Part shown: positions 23,663-37,355 of the stretch, piece by piece
Layout of the letters: each line of letters begins with the position of its first letter
How positions within the stretch are numbered: position 1 is the first letter of the stretch
Assembly (NCBI GenBank): GCA_022819645.1
Contig: JAJEGU010000010.1
Location: 1 to 42,119, forward strand
DNA: 42,119 nucleotides
Direction: 5' to 3'
Source of the DNA: Pseudomonadales bacterium
Lineage (GTDB): Bacteria; Pseudomonadota; Gammaproteobacteria; Pseudomonadales; Pseudohongiellaceae
Notes under the pieces: generated by a model
Databases searched by the model: none
What the model was told of the DNA's origin: nothing
What the model saw: only the letters and a program-made list of their open reading frames with translations
Made by a program: the position numbers and the translations under genes

Positions 23663-25083
23663 ACTCCCTGCCCGATTATGTCATCAAGGTGGGCTGCGCG
23701 CTCTGCCTGTTGTCTTCCTGCGCCGTTTCCCCGATCCGGGAAAGCGGCGGGAAACTGGCCACCGAACCTCCCGCGGCAGCGAATCAACAGGATACCGGCC
23801 CCCCGCCACGCCCAGACAATCCCGCAGCGACGACAGACGAAGCCGCAGCGGATTCCATAAGGGACTCCCTTCCCCCTTCCACTCTGGACGAGCCCGAGCC
23901 ATCCATCCACAGCGGCCTGTGGCGGCGGATTGCCGATGGATTGCAATTGCAGGCGTATTACGACCGCCCTGAAGTGATCGAGCAGGTGCGGCTGTATGCC
24001 CGCCGACCGGACTATTTCGAACAGGTGGGCGAGCGCGCCCGCCCCTTTCTGCACGGCATCGTGGAGCAGATCGAACAACGCGGCCTGCCCATGGAAATCG
24101 CATTGATGCCTTTTGTGGAAAGCGGCTTCAATCCCAACGCGGTATCCCCCCGGGCGGCGGCGGGTCCCTGGCAGTTCATGGCGGGCACCGGCCGCAGCCT
24201 TGGCTTGCGGGTAGACCCCTGGTTTGACGGTCGCCGGGATCCTGTGGAGTCCACTACAGCGGCGCTGGATTATCTGGAAATCCAGCAACAGCGCTTCGCC
24301 GAGAACTGGCTGCTGGCCTTTGCCGCCTACAACTCGGGGCCGGCGAATGTGGGCCGCATACTGCGGAACCTTGGCGAAAACGCCACTGAGGTGGATTTCT
24401 GGCAATTGCCGCTGCCGGCGGAAACCCAGATCCATGTGCCGCGGATTCTGGCCCTGGCTAGCATTCTCGACAGCGGCGGAAAAACCGGTTTCAGCTTTCC
24501 CGAAATCGCAGACGAGGAATTCCTCGCCCGGGTCAGGGTGGGGCCGAGCGCGAGTATCGTCATCGTCGCGGAGCTTGCGGGCCTGGAACCGGAAACGCTG
24601 CGGCGCCTCAATCCCGGCTTCCGGCAATGGTGGACGCCGCCGGACGGCAACCCGGACTTTCTCCATATGCCCAGGGAAAAAGCCGAAACCCTGCGGCTTG
24701 CCCTGCTTGAGAGCCCGGAGATCATCCAGGTTCGCGCCAAGCGCTATCTCATCCAGCCGGGAGACACCCTGGGCGGAATCGCGCGGGCCATGGCGGTGCC
24801 GGTGGATGTGCTGCGCTCCCACAATAACCTGCGCGGCGACCTGATTATCGCCGGCGACTATCTCTCGATTCCCGGCCCGGGCGGGGATATGGCGCTGGAG
24901 CCTCTTGCGGAACCGGACAGCCCGAAGATATACATCGTGCAGACCGGCGACAGCCTCTGGGCCATCGCCCGCCGCAACGGACTCGAGGCGGCGACCCTGG
25001 CAAGGATCAATGCCATCTCACCCAATGCACTCATTCTGCCGGGCCAGCAGTTGCTGCTGGGTCCGGCAGCCGAGGGGAGGTAA
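23644..25083 (+). CDS. mltD: Membrane-bound lytic murein transglycosylase D, lipoprotein with LysM domains
   Basis: The 479-residue precursor begins with a lipoprotein signal ending in the lipobox L-S-S-C at C26. A Pro/Ala-rich linker leads to the SLT domain: IALMPFVESGFNPNAVSPRAA with the catalytic glutamate, GPWQFMAGTGRSLGL, and LLAFAAYNSGPANVGRIL. Two LysM peptidoglycan-binding repeats follow near the C terminus (YLIQPGDTLGGIARAM and YIVQTGDSLWAIARRN). It cleaves glycan strands to 1,6-anhydro products from the outer membrane. The ATG at 23644 overlaps the gloB end by 19 bases. Confidence 0.95.
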   Translation: MEGSVLNSLPDYVIKVGCALCLLSSCAVSPIRESGGKLATEPPAAANQQDTGPPPRPDNPAATTDEAAADSIRDSLPPSTLDEPEPSIHSGLWRRIADGLQLQAYYDRPEVIEQVRLYARRPDYFEQVGERARPFLHGIVEQIEQRGLPMEIALMPFVESGFNPNAVSPRAAAGPWQFMAGTGRSLGLRVDPWFDGRRDPVESTTAALDYLEIQQQRFAENWLLAFAAYNSGPANVGRILRNLGENATEVDFWQLPLPAETQIHVPRILALASILDSGGKTGFSFPEIADEEFLARVRVGPSASIVIVAELAGLEPETLRRLNPGFRQWWTPPDGNPDFLHMPREKAETLRLALLESPEIIQVRAKRYLIQPGDTLGGIARAMAVPVDVLRSHNNLRGDLIIAGDYLSIPGPGGDMALEPLAEPDSPKIYIVQTGDSLWAIARRNGLEAATLARINAISPNALILPGQQLLLGPAAEGR

Positions 25084-25090
25084 CAACGAC

Positions 25091-26653
<1,563 letters not shown>

Positions 26654-26655
26654 CC

Positions 26656-27444
26656 ATGGCGTTTCTGCGGGGAAAGAAAATTCTCATACTCGGTGTGGCG
26701 AGCAAGTTGTCCATCGCCACCGGGATTGCCAGGGCCATGCACCGGGAAGGCGCCGAACTTGCCTTCACCTTTCAGAACGAGAGACTGGGCGCGCGGGTGG
26801 CGGCTATCGCCGAAGAATGCGGCTCGGAACTGCTCTTCCCCTGCGATGTCACCAATGACGGGGAAATCGGGCAACTGTTCAGGGACCTGTCAAAATCCTG
26901 GGAAGGGCTGGATGGGCTGGTGCATTGTCTGGCGTACGCCCCCGCAGGGGAACTCGATGGCGACTATGTGGATGTCACCACCCGGGAAGGCTTTCTTACC
27001 GCACACGAGATCAGTTCCTACAGTTTTGTCGCCCTGGCCCGGGCGGCCAGGCCCCTGATGGGCGGCAGGAACGGTTCCCTGCTCACCCTGAGCTATCTGG
27101 GGGCCATGCGCAGCCTGCCGAACTACAATGTGATGGGGCTTGCCAAGGCGAGCCTGGAAGCCAATGTGCGCTATATGGCTTCGAGCCTGGGGCCGGAAGG
27201 CACCCGGGTGAATGCGATTTCGGCGGGGCCCGTGCGCACCCTGGCCGCCTCGGGGGTGAAGAGTTTCCGCAAGATGCTCGATTACAACGCCCGCAATACG
27301 CCGCTGCGGCGCAATGTCACCACCGATGAAATCGGCAATGCCGCGGCCTTTCTCTGTTCCGATCTGGCGACGGGAATCTGCGGCGAAGTCCTGTACGTGG
27401 ACGGCGGCTTCAATACCACCGCCATGGGTTCGCTGCCCCGGTGA
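26656..27444 (+). CDS. fabI: Enoyl-[acyl-carrier-protein] reductase (NADH)
   Basis: The 262-residue SDR enzyme completes each cycle of fatty acid elongation. The NADH site ([15 protein letters not shown]), the catalytic Y147, Y157 and K164 in [20 protein letters not shown], and the [13 protein letters not shown] loop all match FabI. At the position of E. coli G93 the sequence has A93 ([10 protein letters not shown], where E. coli has an S-I-G-F), next to the triclosan/diazaborine pocket. GGAG precedes the start at a good distance. The convergent ppiD gene beyond is the same partner as in Pseudomonas. Confidence 0.96.
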   Translation: MAFLRGKKILILGVASKLSIATGIARAMHREGAELAFTFQNERLGARVAAIAEECGSELLFPCDVTNDGEIGQLFRDLSKSWEGLDGLVHCLAYAPAGELDGDYVDVTTREGFLTAHEISSYSFVALARAARPLMGGRNGSLLTLSYLGAMRSLPNYNVMGLAKASLEANVRYMASSLGPEGTRVNAISAGPVRTLAASGVKSFRKMLDYNARNTPLRRNVTTDEIGNAAAFLCSDLATGICGEVLYVDGGFNTTAMGSLPR

Positions 27445-27451
27445 GGAGATT

Positions 27452-27514
27452 GTTCGCGGAGCGAGTCCCCACTGCGGCCACTCTGCGACTACGCTTCGCT
27501 GCGCGCGGGATGAC
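27452..27514. repeat. Dispersed palindromic repeat, family A, between convergent fabI and ppiD
   Basis: A clear unit at 27480-27514 (CTCTGCGACTACGCTTCGCT then GCGCGCGGGATGACG) is preceded by a degraded one at 27452-27470. It separates the two convergent stops. Confidence 0.7.
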
Positions 27515-27526
27515 GAGTGCGCGGGT

Positions 27527-29431
27527 TCAGGGCAGCAGGGGGGCGAGGTCGTCGAATTCGCTGCTTTGCTGGCGGCTGATTTCCGAGTTTTCCCGCAGGG
27601 TTTCCAGATAGCGCTCAAAGTCGTTGTTGCCCAGGTCCGTGGCCAGTGACTCGGCGAGGGTGGCGCGCTGCTCTTCGGGAACGTCTTCGGTGGAGCCCGG
27701 GTTGACCGCGCGCAACTCCACCGCCACATAGGTGCCATTGCTCAGCACAAGGCTGTCATGCAGCGGCGCCTCTTCAGGCCGGGGCAGGGAAAAGACATGC
27801 TGCACGACTTCCGGGTTGACCTCGAAACTGTCGCGCCGGGTTTCGGCCGCCTCGGTCCATTCGAGTTCATTCTCGGTCAACAGCGCATCAAGCGCTTCCC
27901 CGGACTCCAGCGCGCCGAGGATTTCTTCGCCGAGGCTGACCACCGCCTCGCGTTCCATGTCACTGCGCAACAGCACGGTGATCTCGGCCTCGACTTCTTC
28001 CAGGGGGCGGATGTAGGATTCGTTGAACTCTTCGATCCGCACCACCACCGCCCGGCTATCGTCGAGTTCGATCACGTCGCTGTTGTTGCCGTCGAGCAGC
28101 ACTTCGTCGGAATACAGCGCTTCGAGCACTTGGGGATTGGCGAATACATCCGTGCCGCCAAGACGACTGATGGCTTCCCCGGTGAGCACGGGCAATTCCA
28201 GTTGCTCGGAAATGGCGGCGAGGTCGCCGCTTTCGAATGCGAGATTGGAAAGATCCTCCAGCCGCGCGGCATAGATCAGTTCCACCTCGGCGCTTTTCAG
28301 ATCGCGTTCTATTCGCGCCGACACATCTTCAAAAGGCGCAAACTCATTCTGGGAGTCTTCGGTCAGTTGCAGGATATGCACGCCGAATTCACTGACCACG
28401 GGGCCGGAAATCTCGTTCAGGGCGAGTTCCGCCAGGGCGGCTTCGACTTCGGGTGGAAAGACGGCGCCGTCGGTATAGCCGATGTCGCCGCCGGCTTCGG
28501 CTGAAATCGTATCGCTGGAAAGCTCCAGGGCGAGCGCGGCGAAGTCCTCGCCGTCATCGAGCCGCTGCTTTGCCGCGGTTGCCGCCTCAAGCGCCTCTTC
28601 TTCGCTGATGGCAAAAGTCTCGAACAGGATATGGGAGGCGCGCTTTTCCGCGGCGCCCTGGTACTCGCTGCGCTCCTGTTCGTAGCGAGCCCGCAATTCC
28701 GCCGGATCCACCTCGATTTCCCCGGCGATGGCGGCCTGGTCGAGCACGACGTACCGCGCCGTGACGTTTTCCGGCTCGCGGAACTGTTCCTGGTTCTGCT
28801 CGTAGTATTCGCTGATGCGCTCGTCGTCAATCGCCTCGTCAACGGTCCTGGCGCCCATGGGAATCGCGATATAGCGGAAATCCCGGGCCTGTTGCTGCAA
28901 TTCGATGAGTTGTTCCAGTTCTCCCGGCGTGAGGAAGTTCGAGCCGGCATAGGCATTGGCGATCTGGGACAGGGCCATGCGACGGCCCAGGTCTTCGCGG
29001 TACAAGGGCGCCGACATGCCCATGCTCGCCATGGTGCGCACGGCGAATTCGGGATCGAATACCCCGTCGATCTGGAACTGGGGCGAATTCAGGATGAAGC
29101 GGTCGATGCGGTTGCTGGATATCGACAGGGCCGAGCGTTCGGCGGTCTGACGCAGCAGCGCCTCATCGATAAGCTGGTTGAGGGCGATATCTTCCACCAG
29201 ACCGGGATCCACCGAGCCGGCGTCCGGGCCGAGGTTGGCGAGCAATTGCTGGACGCTGTTCTGCAACTGCAATTCGTTGATTTCCTCGCCGTTGACTTCG
29301 GCGACGGGCGGCGTGGTAATCAGGCCGCCGATGATTCCTTCCACTCCCCACAGCGCGAACACCGCCACGATCAGGCCGATAATGACCTTGGCGATGACAC
29401 CCTGGGAGTTGTCTCTGATGTTCTGAAGCAT
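27527..29431 (-). CDS. ppiD: Periplasmic chaperone/peptidyl-prolyl isomerase PpiD
   Basis: The 634-residue protein is anchored by one N-terminal helix (about residues 12-33, after the typical MLQNIRDNSQGVIAKVI) and has a SurA-like chaperone region, then a parvulin domain at about 263-358 (RASHILF to EFGVHILQL), and further helical segments. It helps nascent outer-membrane and periplasmic proteins leaving the Sec translocon. It lies downstream of hupB as in E. coli and Pseudomonas, with AGGG before the ATG. A terminator separates it from hupB. Confidence 0.95.
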   Translation of the reverse strand: MLQNIRDNSQGVIAKVIIGLIVAVFALWGVEGIIGGLITTPPVAEVNGEEINELQLQNSVQQLLANLGPDAGSVDPGLVEDIALNQLIDEALLRQTAERSALSISSNRIDRFILNSPQFQIDGVFDPEFAVRTMASMGMSAPLYREDLGRRMALSQIANAYAGSNFLTPGELEQLIELQQQARDFRYIAIPMGARTVDEAIDDERISEYYEQNQEQFREPENVTARYVVLDQAAIAGEIEVDPAELRARYEQERSEYQGAAEKRASHILFETFAISEEEALEAATAAKQRLDDGEDFAALALELSSDTISAEAGGDIGYTDGAVFPPEVEAALAELALNEISGPVVSEFGVHILQLTEDSQNEFAPFEDVSARIERDLKSAEVELIYAARLEDLSNLAFESGDLAAISEQLELPVLTGEAISRLGGTDVFANPQVLEALYSDEVLLDGNNSDVIELDDSRAVVVRIEEFNESYIRPLEEVEAEITVLLRSDMEREAVVSLGEEILGALESGEALDALLTENELEWTEAAETRRDSFEVNPEVVQHVFSLPRPEEAPLHDSLVLSNGTYVAVELRAVNPGSTEDVPEEQRATLAESLATDLGNNDFERYLETLRENSEISRQQSSEFDDLAPLLP

Positions 29432-29502
29432 GGCCCTGTCAAAAATTCAGCATGCCTTGCGTTGCCTGGGAGCCTGCGCCAGACCGCTTCGCCAAGACAA
29501 TG

Positions 29503-29534
29503 AAAAATGGGCGCATTCAGGAGACTGCGCCCAT
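29503..29534 (-). terminator. Rho-independent terminator of hupB
   Basis: On the minus strand ATGGGCGCA (29534-29526) pairs perfectly with TGCGCCCAT (29515-29507) around a 10-base loop, followed by TTTTT. It lies about 85 bases after the hupB stop. A fragment resembling the start of family B (GGGAGCCTGCGCC) follows at 29468-29480. Confidence 0.8.
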
Positions 29535-29618
29535 TCCAATCCGATACCGGCCTGCCGGGCGGCACCAGTTCTGGCAATGCCGCCGCGGCAGATGACTCTT
29601 TTCTCGGGTCTCGGGCGA

Positions 29619-29891
29619 TCAGGCTACCGCGTCTTTCAGCGCCTTGCCGGCTTTGAAAGCGGGGATTTTGGACGCCGCGATCGCAATGGATTCCCCGGTG
29701 CGGGGATTGCGTCCGGTGCGGGCGCCGCGTTCCCGTACGGAAAAGGTGCCAAAGCCCACGAGCGCTACCGAATCTCCGCCGCTGAGGGCGTCGGCGATGG
29801 CGTCGAGGGTGGCCTCCACGACTTCGCCCGCGCTTGCCTTGGTCACGCCCGCGTTCTGCGCGACCACGTCTATCAGTTCAGATTTGTTCAT
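29619..29891 (-). CDS. hupB: DNA-binding protein HU-beta
   Basis: The 90-residue nucleoid protein matches [13 protein letters not shown] at the start, [26 protein letters not shown] in the beta-arm with the DNA-intercalating proline of RNPRTG, and [15 protein letters not shown] at the end. AGGGGA precedes the ATG. It bends and compacts DNA as a homo- or heterodimer. The lon-hupB-ppiD order is conserved; a strong promoter about 200 bases upstream and its own terminator suggest independent, high-level expression. Confidence 0.97.
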   Translation of the reverse strand: MNKSELIDVVAQNAGVTKASAGEVVEATLDAIADALSGGDSVALVGFGTFSVRERGARTGRNPRTGESIAIAASKIPAFKAGKALKDAVA

Positions 29892-30095
29892 GCTTATCCC
29901 CTGTCAGATTAGCTGGATTTTCGTTGTTGCAGAGAGTGTCTTGTCCTCGAACGAAGCAGTTCAGTGAATTCCGTCAATTTGCCGGGCCACACTCCGGTTA
30001 CCGCGACATCGGCAATCCCTGCCGCATGAATTCAATCTGAACCTGATTCGACGCAGAAGCAGCGGTAACTCCTGCCCGATTTGCTGCTAGGGCGG

Positions 30096-30125
30096 ATTAA
30101 AACAGTAGCGTGAAAGCAGTGTCAA
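30096..30125 (-). promoter_or_regulatory. hupB: Sigma-70 promoter of hupB
   Basis: TTGACA (30125-30120) is a perfect -35; TTTAAT (30101-30096) is a five-of-six -10 after an 18-base spacer. Transcription would start near 30089, giving an unusually long leader of about 200 bases before the hupB ATG. Confidence 0.65.
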
Positions 30126-30207
30126 CCCAAGTTTGTCAAATGTCTGAAATAGTTTTCTCCCCGAGCCATCCCGGCGTATCCGGCTCCTGCCGCCTTGTCC
30201 CTGTCCA

Positions 30208-30245
30208 GTCATTCTGCGCGTAGCGAAGCGAAGTCGCAGAATGAC
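30208..30245. repeat. Dispersed palindromic repeat, family A
   Basis: One complete unit (GTCATTCTGCGCGTAGCG, then AAGCGAAGTCGCAGAATGAC) begins 20 bases downstream of the lon stop. It could form a hairpin in the lon mRNA 3' end, but there is no T-run. Confidence 0.85.
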
Positions 30246-30265
30246 CAGGAGGGGCCATGGCTCGC

Positions 30266-32698
<2,433 letters not shown>

Positions 32699-32716
32699 GC
32701 TTCATCCCGCCCCCGG

Positions 32717-33997
32717 TTACTTGGCCTGGGAAAGACTGGCCTGGGGGATATTTTCATACATCAGCAGGGGCTCGGATTCTCCGCGGATAACCGCAGCGTC
32801 GATAATCACCTTGCTGACGTTTTCCAGTGAGGGGATATCATACATGGTATCGAGCAGCACCGACTCCATGATCGAACGCAGCCCCCGGGCGCCGGTCTTG
32901 CGCTCCTGGGCTTTCTCGGCAATGGCCACGAGGGCGTCATCGCGGAACTGGATTTCCACGGCATCCATTTCCAGCAATCTTTCATACTGCCGGGTAAGGG
33001 AATTTCTCGGCTCGCGGATGATCCGCACGAGGGCTTCGAGATCGAGCTCATCGAGGGTGGCGATCATGGGCAGGCGACCGACGAATTCGGGAATCAGGCC
33101 ATACTTGATCAGGTCTTCCGGCTCCACTTCCCGCAGGGTGTCGCCAAGCTGCCGGGCTTCCGAGGCGGAACGCACCTCGGCGGTAAAACCGATGCCGGCT
33201 TTCTCCGAGCGCGCCCGGATGATCTTGTCGAGGCCGGCGAAAGCGCCGCCGCAGATGAACAGGATATTGGAAGTGTCCACCTGCAGGAACTCCTGCTGGG
33301 GATGCTTGCGGCCGCCCTGGGGAGGCACCGAGGCCACCGTGCCCTCGATCAGCTTGAGCAGGGCCTGCTGTACGCCCTCGCCGGATACGTCCCGGGTAAT
33401 CGAGGGATTGTCCGACTTGCGCGAGAGCTTGTCGATTTCATCGATATAGACGATGCCGATCTGGGCGCGGTCCACGTCATAATCGCACTTTTGCAGCAGC
33501 TTCTGGATGATGTTTTCCACGTCCTCGCCCACATACCCCGCTTCGGTGAGGGTGGTGGCGTCGGCAATGGTAAAAGGCACTTCAAGCAGCCGCGCGAGGG
33601 TCTCCGCAAGCAAGGTCTTGCCGGTGCCTGTGGGGCCGATCATCAGGATATTGCTCTTGCCAAGCTCCACATCGGAACCCGGCCGCTCCGAGCGGAGCCG
33701 CTTGTAGTGGTTGTACACCGCTACCGCGAGCACCTTCTTGGCGTTTTCCTGGCCGATGACATATTCATCGAGGGTCTGCTTGATTTCTTCGGGAATCGGC
33801 AGGCGGCGACCGCTGGTGCCGGCTTCCTTGACATCGTTCTCCTCCTTGATGATGTCGTTGCAGAGATCGACGCATTCATTGCAGATATAGACCGAAGGAC
33901 CGGCAATGAGCTTGCGGACCTCATGCTGGGACTTGCCGCAAAACGAGCAGTTCAGCAACTCGCTGACCCCGCCCCTGCTGTTTCGATTATCCGGCAT
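32717..33997 (-). CDS. clpX: ClpX, ATPase subunit of ClpXP
   Basis: The 426-residue unfoldase has the N-terminal zinc-binding domain with C17, C20, C39 and C42, Walker A GPTGTGKT at 121-128, Walker [10 protein letters not shown], the GYVGED pore loop and the IGF motif in [10 protein letters not shown] that docks on ClpP. It feeds tagged proteins to ClpP. The gene starts 36 bases after clpP, as in most proteobacteria. The full length and motifs leave little doubt. Confidence 0.98.
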   Translation of the reverse strand: MPDNRNSRGGVSELLNCSFCGKSQHEVRKLIAGPSVYICNECVDLCNDIIKEENDVKEAGTSGRRLPIPEEIKQTLDEYVIGQENAKKVLAVAVYNHYKRLRSERPGSDVELGKSNILMIGPTGTGKTLLAETLARLLEVPFTIADATTLTEAGYVGEDVENIIQKLLQKCDYDVDRAQIGIVYIDEIDKLSRKSDNPSITRDVSGEGVQQALLKLIEGTVASVPPQGGRKHPQQEFLQVDTSNILFICGGAFAGLDKIIRARSEKAGIGFTAEVRSASEARQLGDTLREVEPEDLIKYGLIPEFVGRLPMIATLDELDLEALVRIIREPRNSLTRQYERLLEMDAVEIQFRDDALVAIAEKAQERKTGARGLRSIMESVLLDTMYDIPSLENVSKVIIDAAVIRGESEPLLMYENIPQASLSQAK

Positions 33998-34033
33998 GGT
34001 CGCTCTGCCTGTTGTTCTGTCCGCAAGCCGCGT

Positions 34034-34651
34034 TCATCCCGTATTATCTACCCGCTTGTCGATAACTTTATCCACCAGGCCGTACTTCAGCGCTTCCCCG
34101 GCATTGAGGAAGTGGTCGCGCTCGGTGTCCCGGGCGATGGTCTTGACGTCCTTGCCGGTATGGCGCGAAAGCAGGTCGTTGAGAATCTTGCGGATCCTGA
34201 CGATCTCCCTGGCCTGGATTTCTATGTCGCTGGCCTGACCCTGGGCGCCGCCGCTGGGCTGATGAATCATGACCCGTGAATGCGGCAGCACGAACCGCTT
34301 GCCTGGCGCACCGCCGGCAAGCAGCACCGCCCCCATGCTCGCGGCGTGGCCGACGCACATGGTGCTGACTTCGGGGCGGATGAACTGCATGGTGTCGTAG
34401 ATCGACAGTCCGGCGCTAACCGAGCCGCCGGGTGAATTGATGTAGAGGTGGATGTCCTTGTCCGGATTGTCCGATTCGAGAAAAAGCATCTGCGCCACGA
34501 TCAGATTCGCCATGTGGTCCTCGACCTGACCGGTGAGAAAGATCACCCGGTCCTTGAGCAGCCTCGAATAGATGTCGTAGGAGCGCTCTCCAAGCGAAGT
34601 CTGCTCCACCACTATGGGTACAAGCGCTGATCGGGGGACGGATTGGGTCAT
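34034..34651 (-). CDS. clpP: ClpP protease subunit
   Basis: The 205-residue serine protease has the triad S105 ([10 protein letters not shown]), H130 ([10 protein letters not shown]) and D179 (ARDTERDHF), with spacing equal to E. coli Clp[15 protein letters not shown] at the start is the conserved N-terminal region after a short propeptide. It forms the tetradecameric chamber of ClpXP. AAGGA precedes the ATG. It lies 52 bases after tig. Confidence 0.98.
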   Translation of the reverse strand: MTQSVPRSALVPIVVEQTSLGERSYDIYSRLLKDRVIFLTGQVEDHMANLIVAQMLFLESDNPDKDIHLYINSPGGSVSAGLSIYDTMQFIRPEVSTMCVGHAASMGAVLLAGGAPGKRFVLPHSRVMIHQPSGGAQGQASDIEIQAREIVRIRKILNDLLSRHTGKDVKTIARDTERDHFLNAGEALKYGLVDKVIDKRVDNTG

Positions 34652-34703
34652 TTTCTGGCGTTCCTTCTGTTGCGTCTGCCGGACAACACTGGCGGTTGAA
34701 TCT

Positions 34704-35987
34704 TCAACCCCGGATGGCTTCCTGGTAGGAAACGGCTTTTTCGGTGAGTTTCACCTTGTCGGCAATAAAGTCAAAAACCTGATCCTCAAGCACGGAAGTT
34801 TCCACCGCGGACAACTGTTGCTCATTGCCATAATACCACCTCACCACTTCTTCCGGTGATTCGTAGGTGGAGGCGAGTTCCTCGATGGCTTCCCGCACCC
34901 GTTCCGGGTCGGCTTTCATATCATTGCTGTCCACGATTTCCGCCATGATCAGGCCCATGCCCAATCTCCGCCGGGCCTGATCGCGCAACAGATCTTCCGG
35001 GATCCCGGGCGCCTTGCCTCCGAGGTTTTTTTCAGCCTGTTCGCGGATGCGGTCCATTTCTTCCGCCATCAAGGCTTCCGGCACATCGATATCGGCCCGT
35101 TTCACCACGGCTTCGGAAATCCGGCTCTTCATGCGGCTGCGGCCCGCGGTCTTCAGTTCGCGCTCCATATTGCGAACGATTTCCTTGTGAAAGGCTTCCT
35201 CTCCGCCCTGTTCCACGCCGAAACTGCGATAAAACTCCTCGTCGATTTCCGGCAGGCGGGGCTCGCGGACGATATTGATCCTGATGCTGAATTCCACATC
35301 CTTCCCGGCAAGGTCCCGCTGCTGATAATCGTCGGGAAATTTCAGTTCACAGGTGAATTTCTCGCCGGGGCCCCTACCCTTGATGGCGTCTTCAAAACCG
35401 GGAATCATCTGCTCCGAGCCGAGCAGCACGCCAATGTTTTCACCCTTGCCGCCCTCGAATTCCTCGCCGTCGATACGTCCGCTGAAATCGATGTGGACCA
35501 GGTCGCCATCCGCGGCGGCGCGCTCCACTTCCTCGAAGGTCTCCCGTTGCTTGCGCAGGGTCTCCACCATGTTTCCCAAGTCTTCTTCGGTGACTTCGGC
35601 GGTCAGGCTTTCGATCTTGATTCTGGAAAAATCGGGTAGTTCGATTTCGGGATAGACTTCAAAAACCGCCGCGAACCGCAAATCCTTGCCTTCGGCGATT
35701 TCATTGATTTCAAGCCGCGGCTGGCCCGCCGGCCGCAGACCTTCCTGGTGGATAGCCTCTGCATAGCTGCGGTTCATGACTTCGCTGATGACTTCCTGGC
35801 GGATACCAGACCCCAATCGCTTCTTGACGATGCTCAAGGGCACTTTCCCCTTGCGGAAGCCATTGAAGCGTACGCTGCGGGCCGTTTCCCGCAGGCGCTC
35901 GGTCACACTGGAATCGATTTCTTCGGCGGGCACTTCGATGGTCAGTTTCCGTTCGAGTCCCTGGGAACTGCTCAGTGAAACTTGCAT
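34704..35987 (-). CDS. tig: Trigger factor
   Basis: The 427-residue ribosome-associated chaperone has the ribosome-docking loop GFRKGKVP at 43-50, the FKBP-type isomerase domain with [14 protein letters not shown] and [11 protein letters not shown] at about 165-205, and a helical C-terminal chaperone domain. It meets nascent chains at the exit tunnel. It starts the tig-clpP-clpX-lon-hupB-ppiD block. The upstream gap (35988-36172) holds only a CCCCGC/GCGGGG hairpin near 36122. Confidence 0.97.
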   Translation of the reverse strand: MQVSLSSSQGLERKLTIEVPAEEIDSSVTERLRETARSVRFNGFRKGKVPLSIVKKRLGSGIRQEVISEVMNRSYAEAIHQEGLRPAGQPRLEINEIAEGKDLRFAAVFEVYPEIELPDFSRIKIESLTAEVTEEDLGNMVETLRKQRETFEEVERAAADGDLVHIDFSGRIDGEEFEGGKGENIGVLLGSEQMIPGFEDAIKGRGPGEKFTCELKFPDDYQQRDLAGKDVEFSIRINIVREPRLPEIDEEFYRSFGVEQGGEEAFHKEIVRNMERELKTAGRSRMKSRISEAVVKRADIDVPEALMAEEMDRIREQAEKNLGGKAPGIPEDLLRDQARRRLGMGLIMAEIVDSNDMKADPERVREAIEELASTYESPEEVVRWYYGNEQQLSAVETSVLEDQVFDFIADKVKLTEKAVSYQEAIRG

Positions 35988-36172
35988 GTTGTTGTCTCTG
36001 TGGAACGGTTTACTGGTAGTCTCTGAAAAATTCCCTCCATGGAAATTTTCATCATCGGCACATCCTTGTGCCGCATGGCGGAGTTACGCGAACCGGATGC
36101 GGGCAAAAGCCGCGCAGGCCGCAACCCCGCCCTTGCGGGGAAGGCGGATTCTCCCACATCAAACCGGGTGGT

Positions 36173-37180
36173 TCAATTGAGTGCGAATTGCGTCCGCAGG
36201 TTGCGGCGGAGGCTGTCGAAGACCTGGTCCATGTGCTGGATGAAGAAAAAATGCCCCCGGTGGGAGACGCGGTGCAGGCGCGCCCGGGGCAGGCGCGAGG
36301 CGAGGTACTCGCAATCGGCGCGCTGGGTGAGACGATCGGCGCAGCCATGCCAGATTTCGGTGGGGATGGCGATTTCCTCGAGTGGGACTTCGAGCTTGCG
36401 GAAGCTGATGGCGAGGTCCTGGGCCATGCCGCGGTAACCCGCCCGGACCGATTCCGCCTGGTCTGCTTCGAGTATGTCCGCCACTTCGGGCCGCGACAGC
36501 ATTTGCTTGTCGGAAAAGCTCAACTCCTCCCGCAGCCTGTTGAGCACGGCGCCGGGCTCATCGGGGGAAAGGAACTGTTTCAGCCGCAGCAAGGCGTCCA
36601 CGGTCATGGGGATGATGCCCGCGAGCACCGCGCAGAATCCCCTGGGGGAGGCCAGGGTGCGCGCCGGAATTCCCGCGAGATTGACCTGGCCCAGAATGCG
36701 TTCCGGACTCATGCGGCAAAGATGCAGGGCGTACATGCCGCCACCGCCCTTGGAGACGATGCCGAACCGGCTGACGCCGAGTTTTTCCAGCACCGGCAGC
36801 AGGTTTTCGCAAAATTCCCTGGGTGACTTGCAGACGAAATAATCCGAGCGTCCCACACCGGGCCGGTCGAAGGCGATCAGTCGGTATCCGCAGCGCTGGG
36901 CGCTCTGGTGCAGCAGGGAGGCTTCCAGCCGGGAACTGCCGGTATCGTGAAAGTACAGCAGGGGGAAACCTTCCGGATCGCCAAGACTGTCCCAGGCGAT
37001 ATGCGAACCGTTGGGCAGATGCAGAAAGCCGTCGGGCTCCCGCTGGGGCCAATGCGCGATTCCCCGGCCACGGCTGACAAACCGGGGACCACCCCCCCCG
37101 GGACCATAAAGCACGGCCTCTCCCGCGCAGCTTGCGGTATTGTCAGAATACCCTGCCGTGTAAACTTGTCTGGCGTCCAC
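36173..37180 (-). CDS. Alpha/beta hydrolase
   Basis: The 335-residue protein has an alpha/beta-hydrolase pattern: LLYFHDTGSSRLE for the oxyanion strand, LIAFDRPGVGRSD, the nucleophile region RFGIVSKGGGGMYAL with S143, IWHGCADRLT with the acid, and the histidine in VSHRGHFFF. The nucleophile elbow reads I-V-S-K-G where G-x-S-x-G is usual. The GTG at 37180 is chosen because GGAGCAGGGA lies just upstream; the longer frame from 37297 reads through a palindromic repeat. The first 45 residues have no family match. Substrate unknown; it is divergent from the DUF6502 gene. Confidence 0.8.
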   Translation of the reverse strand: MDARQVYTAGYSDNTASCAGEAVLYGPGGGGPRFVSRGRGIAHWPQREPDGFLHLPNGSHIAWDSLGDPEGFPLLYFHDTGSSRLEASLLHQSAQRCGYRLIAFDRPGVGRSDYFVCKSPREFCENLLPVLEKLGVSRFGIVSKGGGGMYALHLCRMSPERILGQVNLAGIPARTLASPRGFCAVLAGIIPMTVDALLRLKQFLSPDEPGAVLNRLREELSFSDKQMLSRPEVADILEADQAESVRAGYRGMAQDLAISFRKLEVPLEEIAIPTEIWHGCADRLTQRADCEYLASRLPRARLHRVSHRGHFFFIQHMDQVFDSLRRNLRTQFALN

Positions 37181-37203
37181 TGTCCCTGCTCCGTTCTGAC
37201 TGG

Positions 37204-37231
37204 CCAGGAGCCTGCGCCGCAGGCTCTCCGG
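37204..37231. repeat. Truncated family B palindrome
   Basis: CCAGGAGCCTGCGCCGCAGG followed by CTCTCCGG forms a small hairpin from the outer arms of family B, without the GAATTC core. It lies in the leader of the hydrolase gene. Confidence 0.65.
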
Positions 37232-37247
37232 TGGGAAAATTTCCCAC
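37231..37247. promoter_or_regulatory. 17-bp palindrome, candidate operator (hydrolase side)
   Basis: GTGGGAAAATTTCCCAC lies 3 bases downstream of a TATACT -10-like hexamer (37255-37250, minus strand) of the hydrolase gene. A second near-identical palindrome lies at 37318-37334. Confidence 0.45.
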
Positions 37248-37317
37248 GCAGTATAGCGCAGAAAATGTGACGGGAATATGACAACCTCTCCCTGCAAAAC
37301 GCTTTAACTGAATTTAT

Positions 37318-37334
37318 GTGGGAATTTTTCCCAG
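37318..37334. promoter_or_regulatory. 17-bp palindrome, candidate operator (DUF6502 side)
   Basis: GTGGGAATTTTTCCCAG differs from the site at 37231-37247 at three positions, and the centres are 87 bases apart. It lies just upstream of the DUF6502 -10, a position suited to repression. Confidence 0.45.
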
Positions 37335-37341
37335 TGATGGC

Positions 37342-37347
37342 TATAAT
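37342..37347 (+). promoter_or_regulatory. Consensus -10 (TATAAT) of the DUF6502 gene
   Basis: A perfect TATAAT ends 8 bases before the ATG at 37356, placing the predicted transcription start at about 37354. There is no room for a ribosome binding site, so the mRNA would be almost leaderless. The -35 is weak. Confidence 0.5.
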
Positions 37348-37355
37348 GGCCCGTA

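Larger units (their letters stand above)
29892..30265. other. Gene-free stretch between hupB and lon
   Basis: The 374 bases contain a strong minus-strand promoter for hupB (30125-30096), its roughly 200-base leader, and a family A repeat (30208-30245) just after the lon stop. I found no tRNA or small gene in the leader. Confidence 0.6.
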
